A stretch of 64,000 nt of DNA from Ancylobacter novellus DSM 506 (GTDB taxonomy: Bacteria; Pseudomonadota; Alphaproteobacteria; Rhizobiales; Xanthobacteraceae). Location: positions 3,720,001 to 3,784,000 of the forward strand of contig NC_014217.1 of assembly GCF_000092925.1 (NCBI RefSeq), written 5' to 3'. The notes under the pieces were generated by a model, which was not told the DNA's origin, did not search any database, and saw only the letters and a list, made by a program, of their open reading frames with translations. The stretch's first letter is position 1, and every line of letters begins with the position of its first letter. The translations under genes were made by a program, and so were the position numbers. Below are positions 17,338-25,105 of the stretch, piece after piece.

Positions 17338-17814
17338 TCAGCGGCCCTCCCCGCCGGCGAGTTCGGTCGCCGCCTGCTTGATGGCGGCGCGGATGCGCGG
17401 ATAGGTGCCGCAGCGGCAGATGTTCCCGGCCATCACCGCGTCGATGTCGGCGTCGGTGGGCGACGGATTCACCGCCAGCAGCGCCGCGGCCGACATGATC
17501 TGGCCGGACTGGCAATAGCCGCATTGCACGACCTCCTCGTCGAGCCAGGCCTTCTGCACGCGCGCACCCTCGTCGGTGGCGCCGATCGCCTCGATGGTGG
17601 TGACGGCGGCCGCGCCGACGGTCTCGACGGGGGTGACGCAGGCGCGCACCGCCATGCCGTCGAGATGCACGGTGCAGGCGCCGCACATGGCGATGCCGCA
17701 GCCGAACTTGGTGCCGGTCAGGCCGATGACGTCGCGCAGCACCCAGAGCAGGGGCGTGTCGCCGTCGACGTCGACCGCATGGGTCGTGCCATTGACGTTG
17801 AGCGTAAAGGACAT
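17338..17814 (-). CDS. 2Fe-2S subunit of the molybdenum hydroxylase, IorA-like
   Basis: This 158-residue protein carries two [2Fe-2S] clusters. The plant-ferredoxin-type site uses C39, C44, C47 and C59 ([16 protein letters not shown]). The second, helical-domain site uses C98, C101, C133 and C135 (CGYCQSGQ ... CRCGTYPR). Length and motif order are standard for the small subunit of IorAB-type enzymes. It is the first gene of the three-gene operon and probably reaches the periplasm by hitch-hiking on the Tat signal of the large subunit. No dedicated MoCo-insertion chaperone gene (XdhC type) is adjacent. Confidence 0.92.
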   Translation of the reverse strand: MSFTLNVNGTTHAVDVDGDTPLLWVLRDVIGLTGTKFGCGIAMCGACTVHLDGMAVRACVTPVETVGAAAVTTIEAIGATDEGARVQKAWLDEEVVQCGYCQSGQIMSAAALLAVNPSPTDADIDAVMAGNICRCGTYPRIRAAIKQAATELAGGEGR

Positions 17815-17949
17815 GGTGAAAGCTCCCTCTTTCTCGTCAGCAGGGCGCGCAGACGCAGGCGCCCGGTCGGGCCCGGCCGGCGGTCCGTTGAGTTCGGTGA
17901 AGCGGTTGGGTCGCCGCGCCGGCTTCGCGCCCCGACGGCGCGGCTCGGC

Positions 17950-18189
17950 TCAGGCGGCGGGATTTCTCGTGCTGCAAGGCTTGGGCACGATGCGGCGGAC
18001 GATGACCGGCTCCTTGCCGCCGCCCGGCACGAAGGCGAGGCCCCGGCCCTCGAACACCACCGGAGCCTCTTCTCCTGGGAGGACGCACACGGCCGGAGCG
18101 GCCTGTCGCGAACTGTCGAGCATGGCCTCGGCGGTGCCGCCGATCAGCAGGATGGCGACGGTCAGGACGGCGAGAACGAGCCTGTTCAT
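17950..18189 (-). CDS. Small secreted protein behind the repeated leader (copy C)
   Basis: The frame encodes 79 residues from ATG 18189, which has a strong GGAGGAG site. Residues 1-23 (MNRLVLAVLTVAILLIGGTA) form a signal peptide, leaving about 55 residues with two cysteines (AVCVLPG and PKPCST) that could form a disulfide. Its leader matches those of the two other small secreted proteins at 18655 and 21141, but the mature part does not. I do not recognise a family; a periplasmic or extracellular role under shared regulation is inferred. Confidence 0.6.
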   Translation of the reverse strand: MNRLVLAVLTVAILLIGGTAEAMLDSSRQAAPAVCVLPGEEAPVVFEGRGLAFVPGGGKEPVIVRRIVPKPCSTRNPAA

Positions 18190-18311
18190 GACGGGTCTCC
18201 TCCAATGAACCGGGGCTCGCATCGCGGGTCCCCTGGCTGATGGAGGAAGGTTACGCGCCGTCCCGCCCCGGCACCGTCCGTCGATTGTGGCGACTGTCGC
18301 GATGTTGCGGT
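18190..18311 (-). promoter_or_regulatory. Repeated leader, copy C
   Basis: Read on the minus strand, the direct repeat starts at 18311 (ACCGCAAC-ATCGC-GACAG) and again exactly 20 bases on at 18291 (GCCACAAT-CGACG-GACGG). CCTCCATCAGCC and GGGACC follow before the gene start at 18189. Spacing from first repeat to start codon is about 122 bases, close to copies A and B (127-128). Confidence 0.7.
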
Positions 18312-18452
18312 GACCAGCGGACGGGAACAGCCAGCCTCGGGCATTGCCGGTGGCGGGCGCTTTCATAGACGACGCCGGAACTCCGTCGGTGTCGCGCCGG
18401 CGAGCTCGCGGAGAAGGCCGAGGGCAGGCGCTTGCGAGGTTTCCCCCGCGGC

Positions 18453-18480
18453 GTTGCGGCGACCATGGCGATGTTGCGGC
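18453..18480 (-). promoter_or_regulatory. Orphan 20-base direct repeat, copy D
   Basis: GCCGCAAC at 18480-18473 and again at 18460-18453 on the minus strand, exactly 20 bases apart, matches the first half of the repeat in copies A-C. The GACAG half is not kept and no leader or start codon follows at the usual distance. Confidence 0.55.
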
Positions 18481-18527
18481 GGGCTTCGTTCCCGGTCTTC
18501 CGGAAAGGCCGCGCGGGAGCCGTCGAC

Positions 18528-18654
18528 GCCGCAAGATCACGACAGCTGCCGCAAGCGCCGGACAGCGGCGGGGCGGGCTCTCCCGTAGCCTCCATCCCAT
18601 CAGCCGACGGGACCTGCACGCTGCAGGCCGGGCTATCCAGATGGAGATGAAGCC
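18528..18654 (+). promoter_or_regulatory. Repeated leader, copy A
   Basis: Two units GCCGCAAG-n5-GACAG start at 18528 and 18548, exactly 20 bases apart. CATCAGCCGACGGGACCTGC (shared base for base with copy B) and CCAGATGGAGA follow before the ATG at 18655. Confidence 0.75.
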
Positions 18655-18888
18655 ATGAACAAGATCGTCTTTGCCCTTGCCGCCCTGTCCGTTCTCGCCG
18701 CCGCCGGCTCGGCCGATGCGCGCGAGCGCTATCGCCACGAGGAGCCGGGCTGGAACCCGAATGCGGCGAGCTTCGGCACCGGCCGGGTGGTGGAAGGCCG
18801 CAACGCGGCGACGGTCGCACCCACCTTCAGCGGCGTCGAGTCCTACATCACCCAGAGCATCGAGCAGGACGCCCGTTCCTCGCGCTGA
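18655..18888 (+). CDS. Small secreted protein, paralogue 1
   Basis: This 77-residue protein has a Sec signal peptide (MNKIVFALAALSVLAAAGSA) and a mature part of about 55 residues. It is a paralogue of the protein at 21141: both carry an EGRNAA motif and end in the identical tail SIEQDARSSR preceded by VE-YI-Q. Pro, Gly and charged residues dominate and there are no cysteines. ATG 18655 follows GGAGATG. I do not recognise the family; the invariant C-terminus suggests a binding or sorting role rather than enzymatic activity. Confidence 0.72.
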   Translation: MNKIVFALAALSVLAAAGSADARERYRHEEPGWNPNAASFGTGRVVEGRNAATVAPTFSGVESYITQSIEQDARSSR

Positions 18889-19108
18889 GTCCGCGACATG
18901 CCGGTAGGGGGCAGAAAGGGCTCTTTTCGCCTCAACCTGGCGATAATCGGCGCAACGACGCGACGGCCTTCCGGCCGGTCCCGTCCTACTCTGTCTGCAA
19001 CGCGAAATCCCCGCGGCGGCTCCCCCTCCCTCCGCCGCTCACTGCTCCCGGGGTGGATGCCGGTCGCCCGGCCGTCCGCCCCGGGAGGACTTTTTCAGGG
19101 CGCATGCC

Positions 19109-19372
19109 ATGATCCATCGCATGAACGCCTGCAGGTTCAACGCCGTGACCCATGGCATCCTGATCGGCGTCATCTCCTTCACCGCCGGCGCGGCGCTCAT
19201 GGTCGGCATCGTCTCTGTGTGGTTTCACGGCGCGGCCGCAGCGGCGGACGGGGAGCCAAGCGTCCGGCGGACCTGCCAGACGGGGCAGGACTACCCGTTT
19301 CCCTCCGATCCGGCGGGCCGAACGCCGGTCCCGGCCGACGCACCGGCGATCGTAGATCCAGGGAAGATCTGA
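19109..19372 (+). CDS. Small membrane-anchored protein, unknown
   Basis: A frame of 87 residues with one strong hydrophobic segment (GILIGVISFTAGAALMVGIV, about residues 16-35) and a short, Pro-rich C-terminal tail with one cysteine. The N-in topology (His, Arg and Asn before the helix) fits a tail facing the periplasm. The ribosome site is weak, and ATG 19121 is an alternative start. It lies between the first small secreted protein and the single-domain response regulator. Family unknown; coding potential is moderate. Confidence 0.4.
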   Translation: MIHRMNACRFNAVTHGILIGVISFTAGAALMVGIVSVWFHGAAAAADGEPSVRRTCQTGQDYPFPSDPAGRTPVPADAPAIVDPGKI

Positions 19373-19421
19373 GGCTCCCTGTCGGAAGCCGGCTCGTTGT
19401 CGAGCCAACTTCTGGGCCGGT

Positions 19422-19832
19422 TCAGTACTGCGCCGTTTCGCGGCCGATGGCGCGCAGCAGCGTCGCAGCGAACATGTCCGTGTTAAACGGCTTGCCGAAG
19501 AAGGCGAAGGCGCCCTGCGCCATCGCCCGCGCCTCGAGGCTCTCGTCCGGATAGGCGGTGACGAAGATCACCGGGAAGCTGTGGTTGCGGGCGCGCAGCG
19601 CCAGTTGCAGGTCGAGCCCGCTCATCCGCGGCATCTGCACGTCGGAGACGAGGCAGACCACGGCCGAGAGCAGCTCGGCGTCCTCCAGCACTTCCTCGGC
19701 GCTGGCATAGAGGCGTGTGTCGAGATCGAGCGACCGGATGAAGCGATCGAGCCCACGACGAACATCCGGCTCATCGTCGACAATGGCGACCACCGGTTGT
19801 CCCGCGAGCGCGCCGTTGGAAAGTGACGTCAC
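19422..19832 (-). CDS. Single-domain response regulator
   Basis: This 136-residue protein is a lone CheY-like receiver. D19-D20 form the acidic pocket, D64 in LVSDVQMPRMSG is the phosphorylation site, T92 the switch residue and K114 in FFGKPF the conserved lysine. GTG 19832, seven bases after AAGGA, is preferred over an upstream TTG. There is no output domain, so it must signal by protein contact or act as a phosphate sink. No histidine kinase gene is in the window. It shares its strand and neighbourhood with the FixJ-type regulator at 20133. Confidence 0.85.
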   Translation of the reverse strand: MTSLSNGALAGQPVVAIVDDEPDVRRGLDRFIRSLDLDTRLYASAEEVLEDAELLSAVVCLVSDVQMPRMSGLDLQLALRARNHSFPVIFVTAYPDESLEARAMAQGAFAFFGKPFNTDMFAATLLRAIGRETAQY

Positions 19833-20132
19833 TTGTCCATCCTTACCTGGTTGGGCATGCAACTTAGACGTCGGTACACCCTGCGCACATCATACTCGGG
19901 TTTGGGGTGCAGCCGGGTCCCGATGTGGATGCAGCGAGCGCAAGTCCTTGAGTCTAGAGCGCAAAATGCGCGCTTCTCGCTGCCGGGCGGCATATCCGTA
20001 GTAACGCTTAGCCGACATCCGAGGGGGCGTCGCCGCGGGGACCGTTCTGGAGTGAGATGCGCCCGACAAGGGGCTCGAAGCCGCCGCCGAGGCGGGGAGG
20101 CATGGCTCATAGCCGCCTACGCATCGGCCGGA
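19833..20132. other. Gap between two response regulator genes
   Basis: About 300 bases with no gene that I can support and no repeat or operator that I recognise, apart from the TGACGTCA palindrome at the start of the receiver gene (19824-19831). Confidence 0.5.
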
Positions 20133-20801
20133 TCAGTCGCCGCCGGCCAGGCCGAGCGTCTTCGCCTGCATCACCAGATCGACCAGCGAGGCGGCGTGCA
20201 TCTTGCGCATGACATTGCCGCGGTGGATCTTCACGGTGATCAGCTGCAGGCCGAGCTCATAGGCGATCTGCTTGTTGGCGAGCCCGCGCGTCACCAGCAG
20301 CATCACCTCCCGCTCGCGCGGAGTGAGCGTGGCCGCGCGCCGCGCCAGCGCATCACGTTCGGAGCTCACCTGCGCCCTGGCCCGGCTGCGCGCGAGGGCG
20401 GAGAACACCGCGTCGAGCACGGCCTGCTCGCTCCACGGCTTCTGCAGGAAGTCGACCGCGCCGGCCTTCATCGCCCGCACGCTCATCGGCACGTCGCCAT
20501 GGCCGGTGATGAAGATCACCGGCAGATCGGGGGCGAAACCGGCGAGCTGGTCCTGGAATTCGAGGCCGGAAATGCCGGGCATGCGCACATCGAGCAGCAG
20601 GCAGGCAGGCGCGGTGGCATCCGCCTCGGCGCGGAACTGGTCGACGCCGGGGAACGCCCGGACTTCCAGATCGAGCGAACGCAGCAGGCTGCTCAGCGCG
20701 GCGCGCACGCTGGCGTCGTCGTCCACGACATAGACGCGCCCCACCGATCCGGCCTCGCTGACGCCAAGCTTGGCCTGCGGGATATTTTGGTACCTCTGCA
20801 A
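20133..20801 (-). CDS. FixJ/NodW-family response regulator with LuxR-type HTH
   Basis: This 222-residue regulator has a receiver domain (D71 phosphorylation site in LLLDVRMPGISG, T99, K121 in FLQKPW) and a LuxR/GerE helix-turn-helix at about residues 158-220 (LTPREREVMLLVTRGLANKQ). The TTG at 20801 follows GAAGGGGA; an ATG at 20867 would add 22 residues without clear homology. It is flanked by the small secreted-protein genes with shared leaders, so it is a candidate activator of them, though that is only positional. The cognate kinase is not in the window. Confidence 0.87.
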   Translation of the reverse strand: MQRYQNIPQAKLGVSEAGSVGRVYVVDDDASVRAALSSLLRSLDLEVRAFPGVDQFRAEADATAPACLLLDVRMPGISGLEFQDQLAGFAPDLPVIFITGHGDVPMSVRAMKAGAVDFLQKPWSEQAVLDAVFSALARSRARAQVSSERDALARRAATLTPREREVMLLVTRGLANKQIAYELGLQLITVKIHRGNVMRKMHAASLVDLVMQAKTLGLAGGD

Positions 20802-21140
20802 GCGCCGTCCCCTTCGGCTCTGTGCGATGGCGGCTAAGCTAAACCGACCACCACGGCTGGGAAGCATACTTTGGCATTAGGTCGAGCAAAACCATTGCGA
20901 ACACTGCGGCAGACGCGGTGAGTTCAGCAATTCCCGTTGAACGCCGACCACCACGGGGTCGGCCACGGTAGCCGAAGACTTCGAACGTCTCGGGCACGGT
21001 ACCCGGCATACGGCCGCAAGATCGCGACAGGCGCCGCAAGCATCGGACGGCAGCGGACAGGCCTCTCCCGTACCTTCCTCTCCATCAGCCGACGGGACCT
21101 GCACGGTGCGGGGCCGGGCTCATCCAGATGGAGACATGTC
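20802..21140. other. Gap upstream of the second paralogue
   Basis: A 339-base stretch holding the FixJ-type gene's 5' region and leader copy B (21013-21140). An in-frame extension of the downstream gene to 20937 runs through the leader and is not believed. Confidence 0.6.
21013..21140 (+). promoter_or_regulatory. Repeated leader, copy B
   Basis: GCCGCAAG-ATCGC-GACAG at 21013 is repeated exactly 20 bases later as GCCGCAAG-CATCG-GACGG at 21033. CTCCATCAGCC and the GACGGGACCTGCACG block shared with copy A follow, then GGAGA before the ATG at 21141. A further GGACAG sits at 21055. Confidence 0.75.
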
Positions 21141-21377
21141 ATGAACAAGATCGTCCTTGCCCTCGCTGCCTTCGCCACACTGACCGGCTCGGCCTATGCC
21201 GGCGACTTCGACCACGCCGACCGCGAGGCCTGGCTCGCCACCGTGCGCAGCCAGTCCACCGAGGCCGCCCCGGTGATCACCGAAGGCCGCAACGCGGCGG
21301 CGAGCGTCCCGATGCTCGGCACCGTCGAGCCCTATATCGAGCAGAGCATCGAGCAGGACGCCCGTTCCTCGCGCTGA
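21141..21377 (+). CDS. Small secreted protein, paralogue 2
   Basis: This 78-residue protein has a signal peptide (MNKIVLALAAFATLTGSAYA) and a mature region of about 58 residues. It shares EGRNAA and the last ten residues SIEQDARSSR with the protein at 18655, while the first part of the mature chain (DFDHADREAWLATVRSQSTE) differs, so the two diverged mostly at the mature N-terminus. GGAGA precedes ATG 21141. No cysteines. Function unknown. Confidence 0.75.
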   Translation: MNKIVLALAAFATLTGSAYAGDFDHADREAWLATVRSQSTEAAPVITEGRNAAASVPMLGTVEPYIEQSIEQDARSSR

Positions 21378-21494
21378 GCCGGCAGACGGGCCGTCACCCG
21401 CCCGCCTCTGCCTCTCCCCTCCCTCGGGCCGCACGGCACTCCGCCGCTGCGGCCCGATGTCGTTGGGAACGTGGTCCGGATGTCGGCCGCGGGA

Positions 21495-22364
21495 TCAGCC
21501 CACCGCGGCGCGGTCGAGCAAGGCGAACTCCTCGTCGCTGAGCCGGATCGCGGCGGCAGCGACGTTCTCCTCCAGATGCGCCCGTTTCGAGGTGCCCGGG
21601 ATCGGCAGCATCACCGGGCTGCGCTTCAGCACCCAAGCGAGGGCGATCTGACCCGGCGAGGCGCCGTGATTGCGCGCGACCGCATCGAGCGGCCCGCCCG
21701 GCTGCGCCAGCGAGCCGGCGGCGAGAGGATACCAGGGGATGAAGCCGATGCCCTGCGCGGTGCAATAGTCGAGCACGTCCTCGCTGGCACGGTCGGCAAG
21801 ATTGTAGCGGTTCTGCACGCTCGCCACCGGGAAGACGGCCTGCGCCGCCTTGATGTCGTCGACCGCGACCTCGCTCAGGCCTGCGAAGCGGATCACGCCG
21901 GTGTCGATGAGCTGCTTCACCGCCGCGAACTGCTCGTCGCGCGGGACGTTCGGATCGATACGGTGCAGTTGCCAGAGATCGATACGCTCGACGCCGAGTA
22001 TCTCCCGGCTCCTGTGTGCCTGGCCGATCAGATAGTCGGGACGTCCATTGGGTATCCAGACGTCCGGGCCCGGCCGGGTCAGGCCGCCTTTGGTGGCGAT
22101 GAGGAGGCCGTCATAGGGATGCAGCGCCTCGTGGATGAGGCGCTCGGAGACTTCCGGGCCGTAGGAATCGGCGGTGTCGATGAAATTCACGCCGAGTTCG
22201 GGCAGTGCCTTCAGGGTCCGCAAGGCCTCGGCATGGTCGGCCGGCTCGCCCCAGATGCCGCGCCCGGTCAGGCGCATGGCGCCGAAGCCGAGGCGATGCA
22301 CCGAAATCTGGCCGCCTATGCTGAAGCTGCCCGCGGCCGCGGCATCGATCGTGGTCGTCGTCAT
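21495..22364 (-). CDS. Aldo/keto reductase
   Basis: This 289-residue NADPH-dependent (beta/alpha)8 oxidoreductase has the full catalytic tetrad: D63 and Y68 ([10 protein letters not shown]), K92 (LIATKGG) and H134 (LWQLHRID). The C-terminal [14 protein letters not shown] stretch is the cofactor-binding loop. It resembles the YdbC/AKR13-like general reductases of bacteria that act on reactive aldehydes. ATG 22364 follows GGAAGGAG. It is a single-gene unit between the small secreted-protein cluster and the amino-acid transporter. Confidence 0.9.
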   Translation of the reverse strand: MTTTTIDAAAAGSFSIGGQISVHRLGFGAMRLTGRGIWGEPADHAEALRTLKALPELGVNFIDTADSYGPEVSERLIHEALHPYDGLLIATKGGLTRPGPDVWIPNGRPDYLIGQAHRSREILGVERIDLWQLHRIDPNVPRDEQFAAVKQLIDTGVIRFAGLSEVAVDDIKAAQAVFPVASVQNRYNLADRASEDVLDYCTAQGIGFIPWYPLAAGSLAQPGGPLDAVARNHGASPGQIALAWVLKRSPVMLPIPGTSKRAHLEENVAAAAIRLSDEEFALLDRAAVG

Positions 22365-22522
22365 GGCAATCTCCTTCCCATCGACGCGGAGATTCCGCAT
22401 CGTGAAGGAGGTGGTCCGCACCATCGGATGCCGCAACATCAATGGCGCAAGGCGATGCAAAAAGGCACGTCGCCGAGCCGGCGGCGGAGGCGGGCATTCG
22501 CGAAAGACACCCGCGCCAGGCT

Positions 22523-23287
22523 TTACGTAGCCACGATGCCCGGCGCCTCGGCACGCAGGGTGGAGATGAAGCGGCGGGTGCGCTCCTGGCGGGGGCTGGT
22601 GAAGAGCTCCCGCGCCGGCCCGCTCTCGACGATCTCGCCGGCTTCCAGCAGCGCCGCCTCCTGCGCGACGCTGGCGGCGAGGCGCAGATCGTGAGTGGCG
22701 ATCATCATCGTCGTGCCCTCGCGGGCGAGCTGGGTGAGCACTTCCACCACCTCCAGCGCCAATTCGGGATCGAGCGCCGAGGTCGGCTCGTCGCAGAGCA
22801 GCACGCGCGGCGAAGAAGCGAGCGCGCGGGCGATGGCGACGCGCTGCTGCTGGCCGCCGGAAAGCTGCGCCGGCCAGGCATCGGCCCTGTGCGCCAGCCC
22901 GACCTTGTCGAGCAGCTCCATGGCGCGGGCGCGGGCCTTCGCTTCCGGCCATTTCAGCACGACGAGAAGGCTCTCCATCACATTGCCCAGCGCCGTACGG
23001 TGGGGAAAGAGCTGGAAGTTCTGGAACACCATGCCGGTCTGGAGCCGCACCCGGCGTATGGTTTCGCGGTCCGGCGGGCGGGCGGTGAAGCGCACCGTCT
23101 CCTCGCCGAGCACGAGTTCGCCGGCTTCCGGGATCTCCAGCAGGTTCACGCAGCGCAGCAGCGTCGACTTGCCCGAGCCCGAGGGGCCGATGAGGGCGGT
23201 GACGCTGCCCTCCGCGACGGTCAGGCTGACGCCGCGCAAGACGGCGAGGGGGCCGAAGCTCTTTTCTATGTTGGTCAGCCGGATCAT
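22523..23287 (-). CDS. Polar amino-acid ABC transporter, ATP-binding subunit (cystine type)
   Basis: This 254-residue ATPase has Walker [10 protein letters not shown] (about residue 33), the Q-loop, the signature LSGGQQQR and Walker B VLLCDEPT. It is typical of the HisP/GlnQ/TcyN class. Its ATG overlaps the permease stop by four bases. It powers import of the ligand held by the binding protein encoded at 24037. Because that protein resembles FliY/TcyJ, L-cystine is the best guess. Confidence 0.9.
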   Translation of the reverse strand: MIRLTNIEKSFGPLAVLRGVSLTVAEGSVTALIGPSGSGKSTLLRCVNLLEIPEAGELVLGEETVRFTARPPDRETIRRVRLQTGMVFQNFQLFPHRTALGNVMESLLVVLKWPEAKARARAMELLDKVGLAHRADAWPAQLSGGQQQRVAIARALASSPRVLLCDEPTSALDPELALEVVEVLTQLAREGTTMMIATHDLRLAASVAQEAALLEAGEIVESGPARELFTSPRQERTRRFISTLRAEAPGIVAT

Positions 23288-23973
23288 GCCGCGGCCTCCA
23301 CGAGGCCGCTGGAGCGGGCGAGCCGCTTCTCCAGCCGGTCCTGCAGCGCCGAGAGCACCGAGCTCAGCGCCAGGTAGATCAGCGCCGCCTCGATGTAGAT
23401 GATCAGAGGCTCATAGGTGACGGCGACGATGCGCTGCGCCGCCTGGAACAGTTCCGGCACGGTGACGGCGGCGGCGAGCGAAGTGTCCTTCACCAGCGAG
23501 ATGAAGGTGTTCGACAGCGGCGGCACGGCGGTGCGCGCGGCCTGCGGCAGCACCGTGCGGCGCAGCGCCTGCGACCAGCTCATGCCGATGGAATAGCTCG
23601 CCTCCCACTGGCCCTTGGGGATGGAGGCGATCACCGCCCGCACGATCTCCGACGAATAGGCGCCGACATTCAGCGTGAAGCCGATCAGCGCCGCCGGGAA
23701 GGCGTCGAGCAGGATGCCGACGCTCGGCAGGCCGTAGAAGATGACGAAGAGCTGCACCAGGAGCGGCGTGCCGCGGATGATCCAGACATAGAAGCGCGCC
23801 AGCCCGGCCAGCGGGCGCGGCCCATAGAGCCGGGCGAGCGCCGTGAGGAAGCCCAGCGTCAGCCCGAGGGCGAAGGAGAGCAGTGTCAGCGGCACGGTGA
23901 AGACCAGCCCGGCCCAGAGCAGAGGGCCGAGCGATTGCAGCATCAGGTCGAGCCAGTGGGGCACGTCGGTCAT
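23284..23973 (-). CDS. Polar amino-acid ABC transporter, permease subunit (cystine type)
   Basis: This 229-residue integral membrane protein of the HisMQ type has about five helices and the EAA-like loop at [21 protein letters not shown]. Start is taken as ATG 23973; ATG 24021 would add 16 residues of non-membrane sequence. It lies 63 bases after the binding-protein gene and overlaps the ATPase gene. A single permease gene implies a homodimeric channel, as in YecS/TcyL. Confidence 0.88.
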   Translation of the reverse strand: MTDVPHWLDLMLQSLGPLLWAGLVFTVPLTLLSFALGLTLGFLTALARLYGPRPLAGLARFYVWIIRGTPLLVQLFVIFYGLPSVGILLDAFPAALIGFTLNVGAYSSEIVRAVIASIPKGQWEASYSIGMSWSQALRRTVLPQAARTAVPPLSNTFISLVKDTSLAAAVTVPELFQAAQRIVAVTYEPLIIYIEAALIYLALSSVLSALQDRLEKRLARSSGLVEAAA

Positions 23974-24036
23974 CCCTCGATACGACAGGACCGGCCGAGC
24001 GGCCGGTCCTGCAACGATCATGACGCCTTGGAGGGC

Positions 24037-24825
24037 TTACTTCGAGACGTCGGCGCCGAAATAGGTGTCGGCGATCTTCGCATAGGTACCGTCGGCCTTG
24101 ATCTCGTCGAGCGCCTTGTTGATGGCGGCGACCAGCTCGGGATTGCCCTTGCGCAGGATGACGCCGGAATGGTCGGCATCCTTCTCCTCGGCAACGATGC
24201 GCACCTTCGCGTCGGGCCTGTGCTTCTTGAAGTCGAGGAAGGACAGGCTGTCGTTCAGCGTGGCGTCGGCGCGGCCGGTCAGCACCAGCTGGATCGACTG
24301 GTCGAAGCCGTCGGTGCCGACCAGCGTGGCGCCGTACTTCTCGGCCAGCTTGCCGAAATTCGAGGTCAGCGACTGCGCCGCGCGCTTGCCCTTCAGATCC
24401 TCGAAGCTCTTGATCGCATCATTGCCGTCGGCAACGATCAGCACCGCCTTGGAGGCGATGTAGGGCTCTGAGAAATCGTACTTGGCCTTGCGCGCCTCGG
24501 TGATGCCGACCTGGTTGATGACGACGTCGTAGCGGCGGGCGTCGAGGCCGGCGATCAGGCCATCCCACTTGCCCTCCAGGAACTCCGCCTTCACGCCGAG
24601 CCTCTTGGCGATCTCGCGGCCGATCTCGACGTCGAAGCCGACGAGCTGGTTCGAGCCGTCGTGATAGGTGAAGGGGGGATAGGTGCCCTCGGTGCCGATC
24701 TTGATGACGCCGGCCTGCTTGATGGCGGCGAGGTCGTCGGCCCTTGCCACCGCCGCGCCGCCCAGCTGGAGCGCCACGGCGAGCCCGGCAGCGGCAAGGA
24801 CTCTGGTCAGAAGGGTGTTCATCAT
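24037..24825 (-). CDS. Polar amino-acid ABC transporter, substrate-binding protein (FliY/TcyJ-like)
   Basis: This 262-residue periplasmic protein has a signal peptide (cleaved near ARADDLAAIK), then the SBP family 3 fold: GTEGTYPPFTYHD, GFDVEIGREIAKRLG and DVVINQVGITEARK. The sequence is close to E. coli FliY/TcyJ, so cystine is the likely ligand. GGGGAG precedes the ATG pair at 24825/24822. It is the first gene of the binding protein-permease-ATPase operon, with possible operator palindromes about 100 bases upstream. Confidence 0.9.
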   Translation of the reverse strand: MMNTLLTRVLAAAGLAVALQLGGAAVARADDLAAIKQAGVIKIGTEGTYPPFTYHDGSNQLVGFDVEIGREIAKRLGVKAEFLEGKWDGLIAGLDARRYDVVINQVGITEARKAKYDFSEPYIASKAVLIVADGNDAIKSFEDLKGKRAAQSLTSNFGKLAEKYGATLVGTDGFDQSIQLVLTGRADATLNDSLSFLDFKKHRPDAKVRIVAEEKDADHSGVILRKGNPELVAAINKALDEIKADGTYAKIADTYFGADVSK

Positions 24826-24922
24826 GTCACTCCCCGGCAGTGGGCTGCCGCATTGCGGGCGCGCGATCCGCGTCCCCGTCCTTCAAGAGATAGGTCGCGC
24901 CGGCGTCGGCGCCATCGACGGT

Positions 24923-24957
24923 GCATCGATGCGCCTTCCTATATTCTAGTCGATTAG
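24923..24957. promoter_or_regulatory. Two palindromes upstream of the cystine-type transporter
   Basis: GCATCGATGC (24923-24932) is a perfect palindrome and CTAGTCGATTAG (24946-24957) a near-perfect one, in an AT-rich stretch ahead of the operon. Either could be an operator or a -35/-10 region; no regulator gene is adjacent. Confidence 0.35.
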
Positions 24958-25007
24958 TAGACAATAGCTTCGCGCGCTGCCGCCAGCGAAGCGCCCGCCT
25001 GCGTGCG

Positions 25008-25101
25008 TCGTCCCGGAACGGTCATGCGGCCGTATCCGGGATCGCGAGCCATAGTCGGAAAACGATCCCGGCCTCCGCCTGCGGCTTCGGCCGGGATGAC
25101 G
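25008..25101. repeat. Extragenic palindromic repeat pair, family 2
   Basis: The two units (25008-25044 and 25063-25101) are built on ATCCCGG/CCGGGAT ends around GC-rich inner stems. They end four bases before the stop of the sugar-binding protein gene and probably close its transcript. Confidence 0.75.
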
Positions 25102-25105
25102 AGCC

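Larger units (their letters stand above)
18190..18654. other. Regulatory gap between two divergent small secreted-protein genes
   Basis: A 465-base stretch with no convincing gene. It holds leader copy C (minus), the orphan repeat D (minus, 18453-18480) and leader copy A (plus, from 18528). Confidence 0.6.

Noticed and set aside
18310..18430. Plus-strand stretch with an AraC-like ending (RFHRRRRNSVGVAPASSRRR)
   Set aside because: It recalls the C-terminal end of AraC regulators, but there is no upstream helix-turn-helix, the match is low complexity, and it overlaps the leader region. A decayed remnant is possible but not supported.
19422..20801. One of the response regulators as the PhyR regulator of EcfG
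   Set aside because: PhyR has an N-terminal sigma-like domain before its receiver; neither protein has one.
20937..21140. In-frame N-terminal extension of the small secreted protein at 21141
   Set aside because: It would translate the conserved leader and bury the signal peptide; the paralogue at 18655 and GGAGA before ATG 21141 argue for the short form.
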